Assembly: GCF_012927485.1 (NCBI RefSeq)
Contig: NZ_JABBPC010000013.1
Span: 62,001 to 126,000 of the forward strand
DNA: 64,000 nucleotides
Origin: Polaromonas sp.
GTDB lineage: Bacteria; Pseudomonadota; Gammaproteobacteria; Burkholderiales; Burkholderiaceae_C
Direction of reading: 5' to 3'
Shown in pieces: positions 44,431-54,114 of the stretch (position 1 is the first letter of the stretch; each line of letters starts with the position of its first letter). The notes under the pieces were generated by a model. That model made no database searches and was not told the origin of the DNA. It saw nothing but the letters and a program-made list of their open reading frames with translations. Both the position numbers and the translations under genes were made by a program.

Positions 44431-46262
44431 TAAAAAGCCTCCTCGGGCAAGTCGGCGCAGGTGCGGTCACGCGCTTCAACCACGTTAAACCAGGCCTCAA
44501 TTTTGGGCAATTCGTAGTGATAGAAATAGCGGGTAGCACCCAGTATTCCTAGCGTAGAAGCTATCGACTGGGTAGCATCTGCCTTAAGTGCGGCCAGCGC
44601 CACCTCCAGCCAGATCCAGGCCAGCACGGTGTGGCCGAAGCCCTGCATATAAGGGACTGCATTGGCAAGTGCGTCGCTAGAGTCGCCGGTGATCCAGGCG
44701 GCCTTGGTGGCACTGCCAACCTGTTGCCAGGCTTGCGCCAGTGCGCCGGCATACGCAGCGAGCTCCGGCACCTGAGTTGCACGTTGGAGGGTGGCGTTGA
44801 CACGCGCTGCGAGCAGCGCGAGTCCTCTGCCATGTTCCATCAGCACCTTGCGCCCCAGCAGGTCCATCGCCTGAATGCCGTGAGTGCCTTCGTGAATCAT
44901 GTTCAATCGGTTATCGCGCCAGTACTGCTCGACCGGAAAGTCGCGCGTGTAGCCATACCCGCCATGCACCTGAATCGCCAGGGAATTGGACTCAAGGCAC
45001 CATTCGCTGGGCCAGCTTTTGGCGATCGGTGTGAGCACTTCCAACAGCAAACGCGCGTCGTCTGCGACCTGCGGCTCGGCTGTGTGCTGCTCGTCGACCA
45101 GGCGGGCGCAGTACAACTCGAGCGCTAATGCGCCCTCGCAGTATGACTTTTGCGCCAGCAGCATTCGCTTGACATCAGCGTGCTCGATGATCCGGATTTG
45201 CGGTTGAGCCGGGTCCTTGCCGCCGGGTCCGATGGGGCGACCCTGCGGGCGGTTTTTCGCATAATCAAGCGAAGCGTAATACCCCGCCAGTCCCAGCATG
45301 GTGGCGGCTGTCCCGACGCCAATGCGTGCTTCATTCATCATATGAAACATACAGCGCAGACCTTCGTGCGGCTTGCCTACCAGGTAGCCGACGGCCCCGG
45401 CTTCTCCGTTCACCGGGTATTTACCTTCACCAAAATTCAGCAGCGTGTTGGTGGTGCCCCGCCAGCCCAGCTTATGGTTCAACCCTGCCAGCGCGACATC
45501 GTTGCGAACGCCAGTGAGCGCACCGCTGCTGTCCACCAGTTTTTTGGGCACGATAAACAACGAAATTCCGCGCGTGCCCGGAATCAGTTTGCCATCGGGC
45601 CCAGGTATTTTGGCGAGCACCAAGTGAATGATATTTTCAGTCAGCTCGTGTTCACCAGCCGAAATCCACATCTTGTTGCCCCTGAGCCGATAACGTGGGC
45701 CCAGCGGGTCGGCTTCGAAATCAGTACCGTCGGGTACGGCGCGGGTCGTCACATCGCTGAGCGAGGAACCAGCCTGCGGTTCTGACAGACACATGGTGCC
45801 GGAAAAGCGTCCAGAAAACTCATTCTTGGCGAACACCGTCTTCTGCGCCTCAGTGCCGTGCACCATCAGCAAATTGGCATTGCCCGTCGTCAGCATGCCG
45901 GAGCCGATACTGACCGAAGCCATGGCAAAAAACGCGTTGGCAGCGGCTTCTACGGTATAGGGCAATTGCATGCCGCCCATGTCGTAGTCCTGTGCAGCAC
46001 TTAGCATTCCTGAAGCCGCATAGGCTTTTTGAGCCTCGTGCGTGGCCCGAGGCAAGATGACTTTTTCACCGTCAAAGTGCGGCTCTTGGGTGTCAACGAT
46101 GCGGTTGAACGGCGCGTATTTTTCGCGGGCAATGCGTTCGCAGGTGTCAAAAACGGCATCAAAGGTTTCACGGCTGTGGTCGGCAAAGCGAGCCCGCTGA
46201 TTCAGCGACTCGGCATCGAGCCACTGGTAGAGCAAAAAATCGAGGGTGGGCCGGAGGTTCAT
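44430..46262 (-). CDS. Acyl-CoA dehydrogenase with extended C-terminus
   Basis: A 610-residue flavoprotein: residues about 35-430 are the acyl-CoA dehydrogenase fold (FSGTMCLSEPQAGSSLSDVT, KMWISAGEHELTENI, QVHGGYGYTRDFPVEQYWRD) with the catalytic Glu in MIHEGTHGIQAMDLLGRK, followed by the C-terminal extra helical domain of the long form (about 470-610). It oxidises acyl-CoA to the 2,3-enoyl-CoA with electron transfer flavoprotein. The usual start is ATG 46262; a TTG at 46274 is next to GGGAG. It is between the thioesterase and the small membrane gene. Confidence 0.94.
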   Translation of the reverse strand: MNLRPTLDFLLYQWLDAESLNQRARFADHSRETFDAVFDTCERIAREKYAPFNRIVDTQEPHFDGEKVILPRATHEAQKAYAASGMLSAAQDYDMGGMQLPYTVEAAANAFFAMASVSIGSGMLTTGNANLLMVHGTEAQKTVFAKNEFSGRFSGTMCLSEPQAGSSLSDVTTRAVPDGTDFEADPLGPRYRLRGNKMWISAGEHELTENIIHLVLAKIPGPDGKLIPGTRGISLFIVPKKLVDSSGALTGVRNDVALAGLNHKLGWRGTTNTLLNFGEGKYPVNGEAGAVGYLVGKPHEGLRCMFHMMNEARIGVGTAATMLGLAGYYASLDYAKNRPQGRPIGPGGKDPAQPQIRIIEHADVKRMLLAQKSYCEGALALELYCARLVDEQHTAEPQVADDARLLLEVLTPIAKSWPSEWCLESNSLAIQVHGGYGYTRDFPVEQYWRDNRLNMIHEGTHGIQAMDLLGRKVLMEHGRGLALLAARVNATLQRATQVPELAAYAGALAQAWQQVGSATKAAWITGDSSDALANAVPYMQGFGHTVLAWIWLEVALAALKADATQSIASTLGILGATRYFYHYELPKIEAWFNVVEARDRTCADLPEEAF

Positions 46263-46286
46263 GGTGCGGTTCAATCTCCCGAGGGA

Positions 46287-46718
46287 TTATTTAGCTGTTT
46301 CCTTGCCCGGCAAGCGGGCAATCGTGCCCTGAGCAACAGCGCAGAGTTTCTCTTCGCCATTCACCATCACAAACACATCACAGCGGCAGACCGCCTGCGA
46401 ACTTCCCGCATACACGGCCTGGGCGCGCGCAATCAGCCGCTCGCCGATGGCCGGCCTGACGTAATTGATCTTGAATTCAGACGTCACCACCGCCCCGCCG
46501 AGGGCCGTTCCGCCGGCGTAGGTGAGCGCATTGTCAGCGGCGTAGCTCACGACGCCGCCGTGAACAAAACCGTATTGCTGCAGGATTTTTTCGGTGATCG
46601 GCACCTGCATTTCACAGTGCCCGGTTGACAGGGCATGGAGCTCGGCGCCGATGAGGACGCTGAAAGGCTGCAGGGCCAGAATAGCCTGCCCTTTCTGGAG
46701 CAGCAGGGAATCGTTCAT
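46287..46718 (-). CDS. Hotdog-fold thioesterase (PaaI type)
   Basis: A 143-residue hotdog protein with the active-site helix YGFVHGGVVSYAADNALTYA and TSEFKINYVRPAIGERLIAR. It is a second thioesterase in the same operon, not a duplicate of the one at 42633. The frame is open to 46778, inside the thiolase gene; ATG 46718 (MNDSLLLQKG) leaves a normal 16-base gap after the thiolase stop. Confidence 0.88.
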   Translation of the reverse strand: MNDSLLLQKGQAILALQPFSVLIGAELHALSTGHCEMQVPITEKILQQYGFVHGGVVSYAADNALTYAGGTALGGAVVTSEFKINYVRPAIGERLIARAQAVYAGSSQAVCRCDVFVMVNGEEKLCAVAQGTIARLPGKETAK

Positions 46719-46734
46719 GGCCTTGGCAAGCGGC

Positions 46735-47910
46735 TTAAAGGACTTCGAAAATGCCGGCTGCGCCCATGCCGCCGCCAATGCACATGGTCACGCAAACACG
46801 CTTCGCGCCGCGGCGCTTGCCTTCAATCAGCGCATGGCCCGTCAGGCGCTGGCCGGTGACGCCATACGGATGGCCGACGGCAATCGCGCCGCCATTGACG
46901 TTCAGCTTGTCCATCGGAATGCCAAGCTTGTCGGCGCAATACAGCACTTGAACGGCAAATGCTTCATTCAGTTCCCAGAGGTCAATATCACTGACTTTCA
47001 AACCCAGTTTGGCCAACACTTTGGGAATGGCGAACACCGGGCCAATGCCCATCTCATCGGGCTCGCAACCCGCAACGGCGAAACCGAGGAAACGTCCCAG
47101 CGGCATAAGCCCTTTTTTCTCGGCAACTTTTTCGTCCATGACGACCACAGCACCGGCGCCATCGGAAAACTGACTGGCGTTCCCGGCTGAAACAAGGCCC
47201 CCGGGAAGCGCCGAGCGCAACCCGCTGATGCCTTCCTTAGTGGTACCGGCCCGGATGCCTTCGTCCTTGCTCACGGTGACCTGCTTCGTGGTCAGGCCCA
47301 TGACGGGGTCGGCCACACCGGCCGTCACCGTGATCGGTGCGATCTCGGCCTCAAATAGTCCTGCGGCTAGCGCCGCAGTGGCTTTTTGCTGGCTGCCGGC
47401 GCCGTATTCGTCCATGCGATCGCGTGAAATACTGTAGCGCTTGGCAACCTGCTCGGCCGTTTGGAGCATGTTCCAGTAAATTTCAGGCTTGTTTTTGGAA
47501 AGCCAGTCTTCACGCAGCATGTGGGTATTCATTTCCTGCTGGACACAGGAAATGCTCTCCACGCCCCCGGCGACGTAAATATCGGCTTCGCCGGCGATCA
47601 CGCGCTGAGAGGCCAAAGCAATGGCTTGCAAGCCGGAGGAACAAAAACGGTTGACGGTCATGCCGGACACGGTGACCGGACAGCCCGCTCGCAGCGCGAT
47701 CTGGCGAGCAATATTGGCGCCCGTAGCGCCTTCAGGCGTTGCGCAACCCATGATCACGTCATCAACTTCTGCAGCGTCGATGCCGGCGCGGGCAATTGCA
47801 TGCTGAACGGCATGGCCACCCAAAGTAGCGCCATGTGTCATGTTGAAGGAACCCTTCCAGCTCTTGGCCAGAGGGGTGCGGGCGGTGGAAACAATTACAG
47901 CGATGGTCAT
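46735..47910 (-). CDS. Acetyl-CoA acyltransferase (thiolase)
   Basis: A 391-residue thiolase catalysing the last step of beta-oxidation (3-ketoacyl-CoA to acetyl-CoA plus shorter acyl-CoA). The acylated Cys is in [20 protein letters not shown], the His in [20 protein letters not shown] and the second Cys in [20 protein letters not shown]. It follows the FadB-like gene by 28 bases, with GGAG before the ATG. Length normal for FadA/AtoB. Confidence 0.95.
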   Translation of the reverse strand: MTIAVIVSTARTPLAKSWKGSFNMTHGATLGGHAVQHAIARAGIDAAEVDDVIMGCATPEGATGANIARQIALRAGCPVTVSGMTVNRFCSSGLQAIALASQRVIAGEADIYVAGGVESISCVQQEMNTHMLREDWLSKNKPEIYWNMLQTAEQVAKRYSISRDRMDEYGAGSQQKATAALAAGLFEAEIAPITVTAGVADPVMGLTTKQVTVSKDEGIRAGTTKEGISGLRSALPGGLVSAGNASQFSDGAGAVVVMDEKVAEKKGLMPLGRFLGFAVAGCEPDEMGIGPVFAIPKVLAKLGLKVSDIDLWELNEAFAVQVLYCADKLGIPMDKLNVNGGAIAVGHPYGVTGQRLTGHALIEGKRRGAKRVCVTMCIGGGMGAAGIFEVL

Positions 47911-47938
47911 GGAAATCTCCGGAGTCGGTAAGCGTGAA

Positions 47939-50038
47939 TCAATTAAAGGTCTTGCCTTCGGCGGCGAGTTTGGCCAGCAACGGTGCGGGCTTCCAGAAGT
48001 TGGCGTCGTCTAGCGGATTCTGTGCAAAGCGGTGCATCGCCTGCACCACGTTGAAGAGGCCGACCTGATCGGCATAGTTCATAGGACCGCCGCGGTAAAT
48101 AGGAAAACCGTAGCCCATCAAATACACCATGTCGATGTCGCTGGCCTTGGAAGCAATGCCCTCCTCCAATATATGCGCTGCCTCGTTCACCAGGGAATAC
48201 ACCAGCCGCTGGACAATTTCTTCGTCTGAAATTTTGCGTGGAGTGACGCCCAATGACTTGCGGTGCTCTTCGATCATCTTGACGACTTCTTCATTAGGAA
48301 TAGCGTCGCGCTTGCCGGCCACATAGTCATACCAACCCGCCCCGGTTTTTTGACCGAAACGGCCTTTTTCGCATAACAAATCGGCCGTTTTGCTGTATTT
48401 CATACCTGGCTTTTCCTGGTAGCGGCGCTTGCGGATAGCCCAGCCAATGTCGTTACCAGCGAGGTCTCCCATCCGAAACGGTCCCATCGCAAAACCGAAT
48501 TTCTCAATCGCCTTGTCCACTTGCGACGGAGTGCACCCCTCGTCTAGCAAAAATCCGCCCTGCCGGCCGTACTGCTCGATCATGCGGTTGCCGATAAAAC
48601 CGTCGCACACCCCAGACACAACGGCCGTTTTACGAATTTTCTTGGCCACTGCCATGACCGTCGCCATGACGTCTTTGGCCGTCTTCTCGCCGCGAACTAC
48701 TTCGAGCAGCTTCATGATGTTGGCCGGACTGAAAAAGTGCAGTCCCACGACGTCTGCGGGACGCTTGGTAAAGGAGGCGATCTTGTTCACATCCAGCGTG
48801 GAGGTGTTGGATGCCAGGATGGCGCCGGGCTTCATGACACGATCCAATTCAGTAAACACTTTTTCCTTGACGCCCATTTCCTCAAACACGGCTTCGATCA
48901 CCATGTCAGCGTCTTTCAAGTCGTCGTAGCTCAGGGTGGTGCTGAGCAGGCTCATGCGCTGCTCGTACTTGTCCTGCTTGAGCTTGCCTTTCTTGACCTG
49001 AGATTCGTAATTTTTGCGAATCGTGGCGATACCGCGGTCCAGGGCTTCCTGCTTCATTTCCAGTATCTTGACCGGAATGCCCGCGTTGAGGAAATTCATG
49101 GAAATGCCGCCGCCCATGGTTCCGGCGCCAATCACGGCGATCGATTTGATCTCGCGCTTTGGCGTGTCAGCCGGCACGTCGGGTATCTTGGAGGCAGCCC
49201 GCTCGGCCATAAAGATATGGCGCAGTGCGCGGCTTTCGGACGTCCACATCAGGTTAATGAAAAGCTCGCGCTCAAACAGCAGGCCATCTTCAAATTTCCG
49301 CTTGGTCGCAGCTTCCACCGCATCCACGCACTTGAGCGGTGCCGGGAAGTTTTTGGACATGCCCTTGACCATGTTGCGCGCGAACTGAAAGTAGGCATCT
49401 CCGTTGCGATGTTTGCAAGGCAGATCGCGTACCAGCGGCAGGGGACGGGTGTCTGCAATCGCCTGAGCAAACGCCAGCGCTTCTTCAGCCAAAGATTCAG
49501 CCGACTTGGCCATTTTGTCGAACAGCTTTTGACCGGGGATTTGGGCCAGCAACTCGCTCTTGACAGGCTCTCCGCTCACAATCATGTTCAGCGCCGGCTC
49601 AACACCCACGGCGCGTGGCAGACGCTGGGTACCGCCCGCTCCCGGCAGCAGACCCAGCTTCACTTCGGGCAACGCCACACTGCAGCCCGGTGCGGCAATG
49701 CGGTAGTGGCAGCCGAGCGCCAACTCGAGGCCGCCACCCATGCAGACCGAATGAATCGCGGCAACCACTGGTTTGGATGAGTTTTCAATCGCCAAAATGA
49801 CACTGTGAAGGTTGGGTTCCTGCAACGCCTTGGGTGATCCAAATTCCTTGATGTCGGCGCCGCCAGAAAAGGCTTTGCCTGCGCCAGTGATCACAATCGA
49901 TTTGACACCGGTATCTGCGTTAGCTTTCTGCAGGCTTTCAGTGACACTTAAGCGGGTGGCATAACCAAGCCCATTGACGGGCGGATTACTCAGAGTGATA
50001 AGCGCCACGGTGCCGTGAACTTCGTAGAGGGTAGTCAT
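47939..50038 (-). CDS. Multifunctional enoyl-CoA hydratase / 3-hydroxyacyl-CoA dehydrogenase
   Basis: A 699-residue FadB/FadJ-like enzyme. The N-terminal crotonase domain (about 1-190) has [20 protein letters not shown] and [20 protein letters not shown] with the catalytic Glu; the middle NAD-binding domain starts at [20 protein letters not shown] (about 303), with [14 protein letters not shown] and [20 protein letters not shown]; two C-terminal 3HCDH domains end with [16 protein letters not shown] 50038 (MTTLYEV) is the family start; the upstream one at 50062 is less likely. Together with the thiolase it performs three of four beta-oxidation steps. Confidence 0.95.
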   Translation of the reverse strand: MTTLYEVHGTVALITLSNPPVNGLGYATRLSVTESLQKANADTGVKSIVITGAGKAFSGGADIKEFGSPKALQEPNLHSVILAIENSSKPVVAAIHSVCMGGGLELALGCHYRIAAPGCSVALPEVKLGLLPGAGGTQRLPRAVGVEPALNMIVSGEPVKSELLAQIPGQKLFDKMAKSAESLAEEALAFAQAIADTRPLPLVRDLPCKHRNGDAYFQFARNMVKGMSKNFPAPLKCVDAVEAATKRKFEDGLLFERELFINLMWTSESRALRHIFMAERAASKIPDVPADTPKREIKSIAVIGAGTMGGGISMNFLNAGIPVKILEMKQEALDRGIATIRKNYESQVKKGKLKQDKYEQRMSLLSTTLSYDDLKDADMVIEAVFEEMGVKEKVFTELDRVMKPGAILASNTSTLDVNKIASFTKRPADVVGLHFFSPANIMKLLEVVRGEKTAKDVMATVMAVAKKIRKTAVVSGVCDGFIGNRMIEQYGRQGGFLLDEGCTPSQVDKAIEKFGFAMGPFRMGDLAGNDIGWAIRKRRYQEKPGMKYSKTADLLCEKGRFGQKTGAGWYDYVAGKRDAIPNEEVVKMIEEHRKSLGVTPRKISDEEIVQRLVYSLVNEAAHILEEGIASKASDIDMVYLMGYGFPIYRGGPMNYADQVGLFNVVQAMHRFAQNPLDDANFWKPAPLLAKLAAEGKTFN

Positions 50039-50128
50039 TGAGGCTTTCTTTCCTTGATTCAAGTTTCAGTTTTGAAGATTGATTTGCATGGGCCTGGGAT
50101 GCGGACACTTGCATTCACTGACGATAAA

Positions 50129-50144
50129 TAGTACGACCGTTCTA
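50129..50144. promoter_or_regulatory. TetR-type palindromic operator upstream of the fadB-like gene
   Basis: TAGTACGACCGTTCTA reads TAG-N-ACG-NN-CGT-N-CTA, symmetric at 12 of 16 positions. ACG..CGT centred operators with this look are typical for TetR regulators of fatty-acid or phenylacetate breakdown. It lies 85-110 bases before the FadB-like start in the only sizeable gap between the liv genes and fadB. No TetR gene is in the window. Confidence 0.55.
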
Positions 50145-50238
50145 TTAATAATTGTAGGGGGCTCCATGGCTGCGCATAAGTTATTCCGTTCGCAATACGC
50201 CCCAATTTGTCCCGGGCGGGACAAGTCCAGGTACTTTT

Positions 50239-50946
50239 TTACACTTCGAGCCATTCTTTTCGAATGTAGGCGTCGGCGCGCAGGCCGTCAGGTGTGCCAT
50301 CAAACACGATGCTGCCGTGTCCCATCACGAGCGCCCGGTCAGAAATGGCCATGGCAATAGTCAGCTTCTGCTCAATCAAGAGCACGGAGATGCCTTTAGC
50401 TTTCAGGGTTTGCAGATATTGGCCCACCAGTTCCACCACTTTGGGCGCAAGGCCCTCGGTGGGTTCGTCAATGATGATGAGGTCCGGGTCGCCCATCAGG
50501 GTGCGACAGAGCGTGAGCATTTGCTGTTCGCCACCCGACAGAACGCCTGCTTCGATGTTCTGGCGCTCTTCAAGCCGAGGGAACATCGCGTACATGTCAT
50601 TGAACGACCAGCGCGCTCCCTTTGCTGAACCTTTTTGCCCCAATATCAAGTTTTGATGCACGGTAAGTTTTGGAAAGATATCGCGGTTTTCTGGCACGTA
50701 GCCGATGCCAAGATGGGCAATCTGGTAGGCCTTTTTACCGACAATTTCTCCGGCAAACTTGGCTGCTTTCCAGTGAATAGAGCCTTGGCAATGAACCAGT
50801 CCCATGATCGCCTTCGCGGTAGTGGATCGGCCAGAGCCGTTGCGACCGAGTAAAGCCACAATTTCGCCAGGACGCACATCAAACGAGACACCATGCAGTA
50901 CATGGCTTTTGCCGTAGAAGGCATGTAGATCTTTTATAGACAGCAT
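50239..50946 (-). CDS. livF: Branched-chain-type ABC transporter ATPase (LivF)
   Basis: A 235-residue ATPase of the Liv (HAAT) importer family, last gene of the importer set. Walker A reads LLGRNGSGRSTT, i.e. the conserved Lys is replaced by Arg; the signature is SGGEQQMLTLCRTLMG and Walker B DLIIIDEPTEGLAPK. The C-terminus (SIVFDGTPDGLRADAYIRKE) is normal. With LivG it powers import. It starts two bases after the LivG stop. Confidence 0.93.
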   Translation of the reverse strand: MLSIKDLHAFYGKSHVLHGVSFDVRPGEIVALLGRNGSGRSTTAKAIMGLVHCQGSIHWKAAKFAGEIVGKKAYQIAHLGIGYVPENRDIFPKLTVHQNLILGQKGSAKGARWSFNDMYAMFPRLEERQNIEAGVLSGGEQQMLTLCRTLMGDPDLIIIDEPTEGLAPKVVELVGQYLQTLKAKGISVLLIEQKLTIAMAISDRALVMGHGSIVFDGTPDGLRADAYIRKEWLEV

Positions 50947-50948
50947 GG

Positions 50949-51731
50949 TTAGTGTTGCCCTGCTTGCTGGTCCGCAACCGGGGAGCCCAGATAGGCCTCC
51001 TGAACACGCGGGTCGGCCCGCACTGCTTCGGGGCTGTCATACGCGATGATTTCGCCGTAAACCACTACGGCAATCTTGTCCGCAAGACCGAATACCACAC
51101 CCATGTCATGCTCTACGGTGAGCAAGGTCTTGCCGATGGTAACTTCCTTGATCAAGCTGATGAAGCGGCTGGTCTCAGAGCGACTCATGCCTGCGGTGGG
51201 CTCGTCTAGCAGGATGACGCTGGCACCGCCCGCGATGGTGATGCCGATCTCAAGGGCGCGTTGTTCCGCATAAGTCAGATTGATGGCGAGTACGTCACGC
51301 TTTCTGTCGAGCTTGATCATGGCCATCAACTCATCGGCGCGCGCGTTGGCATCATCCAGATCCGCAAGAAACTTGAAGAAGGTGTATTTGTAGCCCAAGC
51401 TCCAGAGGACACCACAGCGCAAATTTTCAAATACGCTGAGCTTTGGAAAAATATTCGTAATCTGAAAGCTGCGCGACAGACCGAGCCGATTAATTTCAAA
51501 AGGTTTTTTGCCATTGATGACCTGACCGTTGAGCAACACCTCCCCACTGCTGGGTTCAAACCGCCCGCTGATCAGGTTGAACAAGGTCGATTTACCAGCG
51601 CCGTTAGGACCAATGATTGCCACCCGCTCCCCGGGTTTGACTGCCAGATTAGCCCCCCGAATGATGGCGGTTTTTCCAAAGTTTTTGCGAAGGTCTTTGA
51701 GTTCCAGTGCGTACTGTGGTGCTGCGCTCAC
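50949..51731 (-). CDS. livG: Branched-chain-type ABC transporter ATPase (LivG)
   Basis: A 260-residue ATPase with canonical Walker A (IGPNGAGKSTLFNLISG), Walker B (VILLDEPTAGMS) and an altered signature (LTYAEQRALEIGITIAGG, where LSYGEQR or similar is usual). The VEHDMGVVFGLADKIAVVVY end is typical of LivG. Overlaps the LivM stop by four bases (ATGA). Works as a heterodimer with LivF. Confidence 0.93.
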   Translation of the reverse strand: MSAAPQYALELKDLRKNFGKTAIIRGANLAVKPGERVAIIGPNGAGKSTLFNLISGRFEPSSGEVLLNGQVINGKKPFEINRLGLSRSFQITNIFPKLSVFENLRCGVLWSLGYKYTFFKFLADLDDANARADELMAMIKLDRKRDVLAINLTYAEQRALEIGITIAGGASVILLDEPTAGMSRSETSRFISLIKEVTIGKTLLTVEHDMGVVFGLADKIAVVVYGEIIAYDSPEAVRADPRVQEAYLGSPVADQQAGQH

Positions 51732-53020
51732 AGGGCCTCCCTCCTTTTGATTTCATTTTCTATCGATGCCTGCGCTTCGCCCCATTTCAGGGCAAAACTC
51801 CGGCGAGCCATCTCAAAAAACCCCAGGCCCACCAACATCACCGCGGCAGCGGTCGCCCAAGTACCCACAGCGAACGCGTTGAGCTCCAGGCCCATGAAGT
51901 GAAGCTGCGAGCCGAGGGCCGCATCAAGCTGCAAGTGGTAAAGCATTTCAATCATCACCGCCGCGCCAACAAAAGCGGTGAAGCCGGTAACCAGCAACGC
52001 CAGATAATTACTCCAGAGCGGTTTGAGTTTCCCAAAAGCAGCGACCCGAACGTTCATCATGATCAGGCTGGCAAAGCCGCCGGGTGCAAACATGACCATG
52101 AACAAAAACACCAGTCCAAGGTAGAGCAGCCAGGCCTTGGTGAACTCACTCAACAAGACAAACGCCAGCACCATCAGCACTGCACCAATGATGGGACCAA
52201 AGAAAAAAGTCGCACCGCCCAAAAAGGTGAACAACAGATAGGCGCCGGAACGGTAACCGCTCACCACCTCGGAGGTAACGATTTCGAAATTTAGCGCTGC
52301 CAGGCCACCAGAAATGCCGGCAAAAAAGCCGGCGATGACGAAAGAGACGTAACGTATTTTTTGAGTGTCGTAACCGACAAATTCAACCCGCTCCGGGTTG
52401 TCTCGCACGGCGTTCAACATGCGACCCAGCGGCGTGCGGGTAAATGCAAACATCAAGCCGGTACAGATGAAGGTGTATACCGCTATCAGGTAGTACAACT
52501 GAATTTGGGGGCCAAAAGTAATACCCAGCGGGTGGGGGCCCGTGACGCGATTGCCCGAAACGCCTCCCTCACCACCGAAAAACTCGGGGAACATGAGCGA
52601 CATGGCCCAGACGAGTTCACCGATGCCCAAGGTGATCATGGCAAAGGTAGTCCCGGCCTTTTTGGTGGTGACCCAGCCCAAAATTACGGCAAACAGCAGG
52701 CCGGCCAAGCCACCCACCAACGGGATCAGGCTGACAGGCAATGGCAGCCGCCCCTGGCTGACCAAATTCAAGGTATGAATGCCGATAAATGCGCCCAGCC
52801 CTGAGTACACCGCATGTCCGAAGCTCAGCATGCCGCCCTGCCCCAAGAGCATGTTGTAGCTCAGACAAACAATGATGGCGATGCCCATTTGCGACAGGAT
52901 GGTCTGGCTCAGGCTGCTGGTGAAGACCAGCGGCACCAGCACTAACAACAGTGCAAAAAGGCTCCAGATCATGAGGCGTCCAATATTCAGACGCTTGAGG
53001 GGGTAAAAATTGGATCCCAT
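51728..53020 (-). CDS. livM: Branched-chain-type ABC transporter permease (LivM), extended
   Basis: A 430-residue permease. The first about 320 residues carry the usual LivM membrane helices (QMGIAIIVCLSYNMLLGQGG, MLSFGHAVYSGLGAFIG, NFEIVTSEVVSGYRSGAYLL, FTFLGGATFFFGPIIGAVLM). The last about 100 residues add two more hydrophobic helices (YLALLVTGFTAFVGAAVMIE, AVGTWATAAAVMLVGLGFFE) and a charged tail, so it is longer than the usual 330-360. It follows livH by two bases. Confidence 0.93.
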   Translation of the reverse strand: MGSNFYPLKRLNIGRLMIWSLFALLLVLVPLVFTSSLSQTILSQMGIAIIVCLSYNMLLGQGGMLSFGHAVYSGLGAFIGIHTLNLVSQGRLPLPVSLIPLVGGLAGLLFAVILGWVTTKKAGTTFAMITLGIGELVWAMSLMFPEFFGGEGGVSGNRVTGPHPLGITFGPQIQLYYLIAVYTFICTGLMFAFTRTPLGRMLNAVRDNPERVEFVGYDTQKIRYVSFVIAGFFAGISGGLAALNFEIVTSEVVSGYRSGAYLLFTFLGGATFFFGPIIGAVLMVLAFVLLSEFTKAWLLYLGLVFLFMVMFAPGGFASLIMMNVRVAAFGKLKPLWSNYLALLVTGFTAFVGAAVMIEMLYHLQLDAALGSQLHFMGLELNAFAVGTWATAAAVMLVGLGFFEMARRSFALKWGEAQASIENEIKRREAL

Positions 53021-53022
53021 GA

Positions 53023-53970
53023 CTAGCCCTCTCTGGTACCCAGAAGACCCTTGGGCCGGAACGTCAACATCAGCACCAGAAACAGGTAAGGCAGGATCGG
53101 CGCGATCTGACTGATCTTCAGCTTCAATACCGCGTAGCCGAATGTTTCTGGCGACACGGTCAACCCAAGCCCTGCAGCGGCACTTACCAGGGAGCTGTCC
53201 ACGGCGACTGCAAACGTCTGGATAACGCCAATCAACACAGAGGCCAGAAACGCTCCGGCCAGCGAACCCATACCACCGACCACCACGACCACGAAAATCA
53301 CCGAACCAACCGCGGCGGCCATGCCGGGTTCTGTCACAAAGGCGTTGCCACCAATCACACCGGCCAAACCGGCCAGTGCCGCACCACCGCCAAATACCAG
53401 CATGAATACGCGTGGCACATTATGGCCAAGCGCCTCCACCGTCTCTGGATGGGTCAAAGCGGCCTGGATCACCAGTCCGATACGGGTCCGAGTCAGCAGC
53501 AACCAGATCGCCAACAACATAAAAAGCGCTACCAGCATCATGAATCCGCGGTACATCGGAAACTGTGTTCCATAGAGCGTAAATAAGGGACCTTTCAAGG
53601 CCTCAGGCACTCGGTAGTCGACGGCGATACGACCCCATACAAGTTGTACCAGCTCCACCACGATGTAGCTCAAACCGAAAGTGACGAGCAGTTCAGGAAC
53701 GTGACCAAATTTGTGGACACGACGCAGGCAGAATTTCTCGAACACCGCGCCAATCACGCCGACCAGCAAAGGGGAGATGATCAACGCGGGCCAGAAGCCC
53801 ACCAGACTGGTGACTGTATAGCCAAAGTAGGCGCCCAACATATAGAAGGAGGCGTGCGCAAAGTTCAGCACGCCCATCATGCTGAAAATCAGCGTAAGGC
53901 CCGAACTCAGCATAAACAACAGCAGACCGTAGCTCAGCCCGTTCAAGAGCGAAATAGTGAAAAACTCCAT
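53023..53970 (-). CDS. livH: Branched-chain-type ABC transporter permease (LivH)
   Basis: A 315-residue permease with eight or so membrane helices and the LivH pattern: LNGLSYGLLLFMLSSGLTLI, FSMMGVLNFAHASFYMLGAY and VVVVGGMGSLAGAFLASVLI. It forms a heterodimer with LivM. It is separated from the substrate-binding protein gene upstream by about 145 bases containing a strong hairpin. Confidence 0.94.
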   Translation of the reverse strand: MEFFTISLLNGLSYGLLLFMLSSGLTLIFSMMGVLNFAHASFYMLGAYFGYTVTSLVGFWPALIISPLLVGVIGAVFEKFCLRRVHKFGHVPELLVTFGLSYIVVELVQLVWGRIAVDYRVPEALKGPLFTLYGTQFPMYRGFMMLVALFMLLAIWLLLTRTRIGLVIQAALTHPETVEALGHNVPRVFMLVFGGGAALAGLAGVIGGNAFVTEPGMAAAVGSVIFVVVVVGGMGSLAGAFLASVLIGVIQTFAVAVDSSLVSAAAGLGLTVSPETFGYAVLKLKISQIAPILPYLFLVLMLTFRPKGLLGTREG

Positions 53971-53987
53971 GCGGTACCCATCAAATC

Positions 53988-54007
53988 AGCGGCTTGGTCC
54001 AGCCGCT
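53988..54007. repeat. Perfect hairpin between the binding-protein gene and livH
   Basis: AGCGGCT (53988-53994) pairs with AGCCGCT (54001-54007) around a six-base loop. There is no T-run after it in the direction of transcription (reverse), so it is more likely an mRNA-stabilising or attenuating structure that keeps the binding-protein message more abundant than the permease message. Confidence 0.5.
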
Positions 54008-54114
54008 TTAAAAAAGGAGCCTGTCACGACTTGTCCTAAACGTGTCGGCAAGACGATATAAAAGGCCAGTTGAAGCTGCAGCCACCCGGGCGCCAAGTGG
54101 TCTGCAACAGCCAA

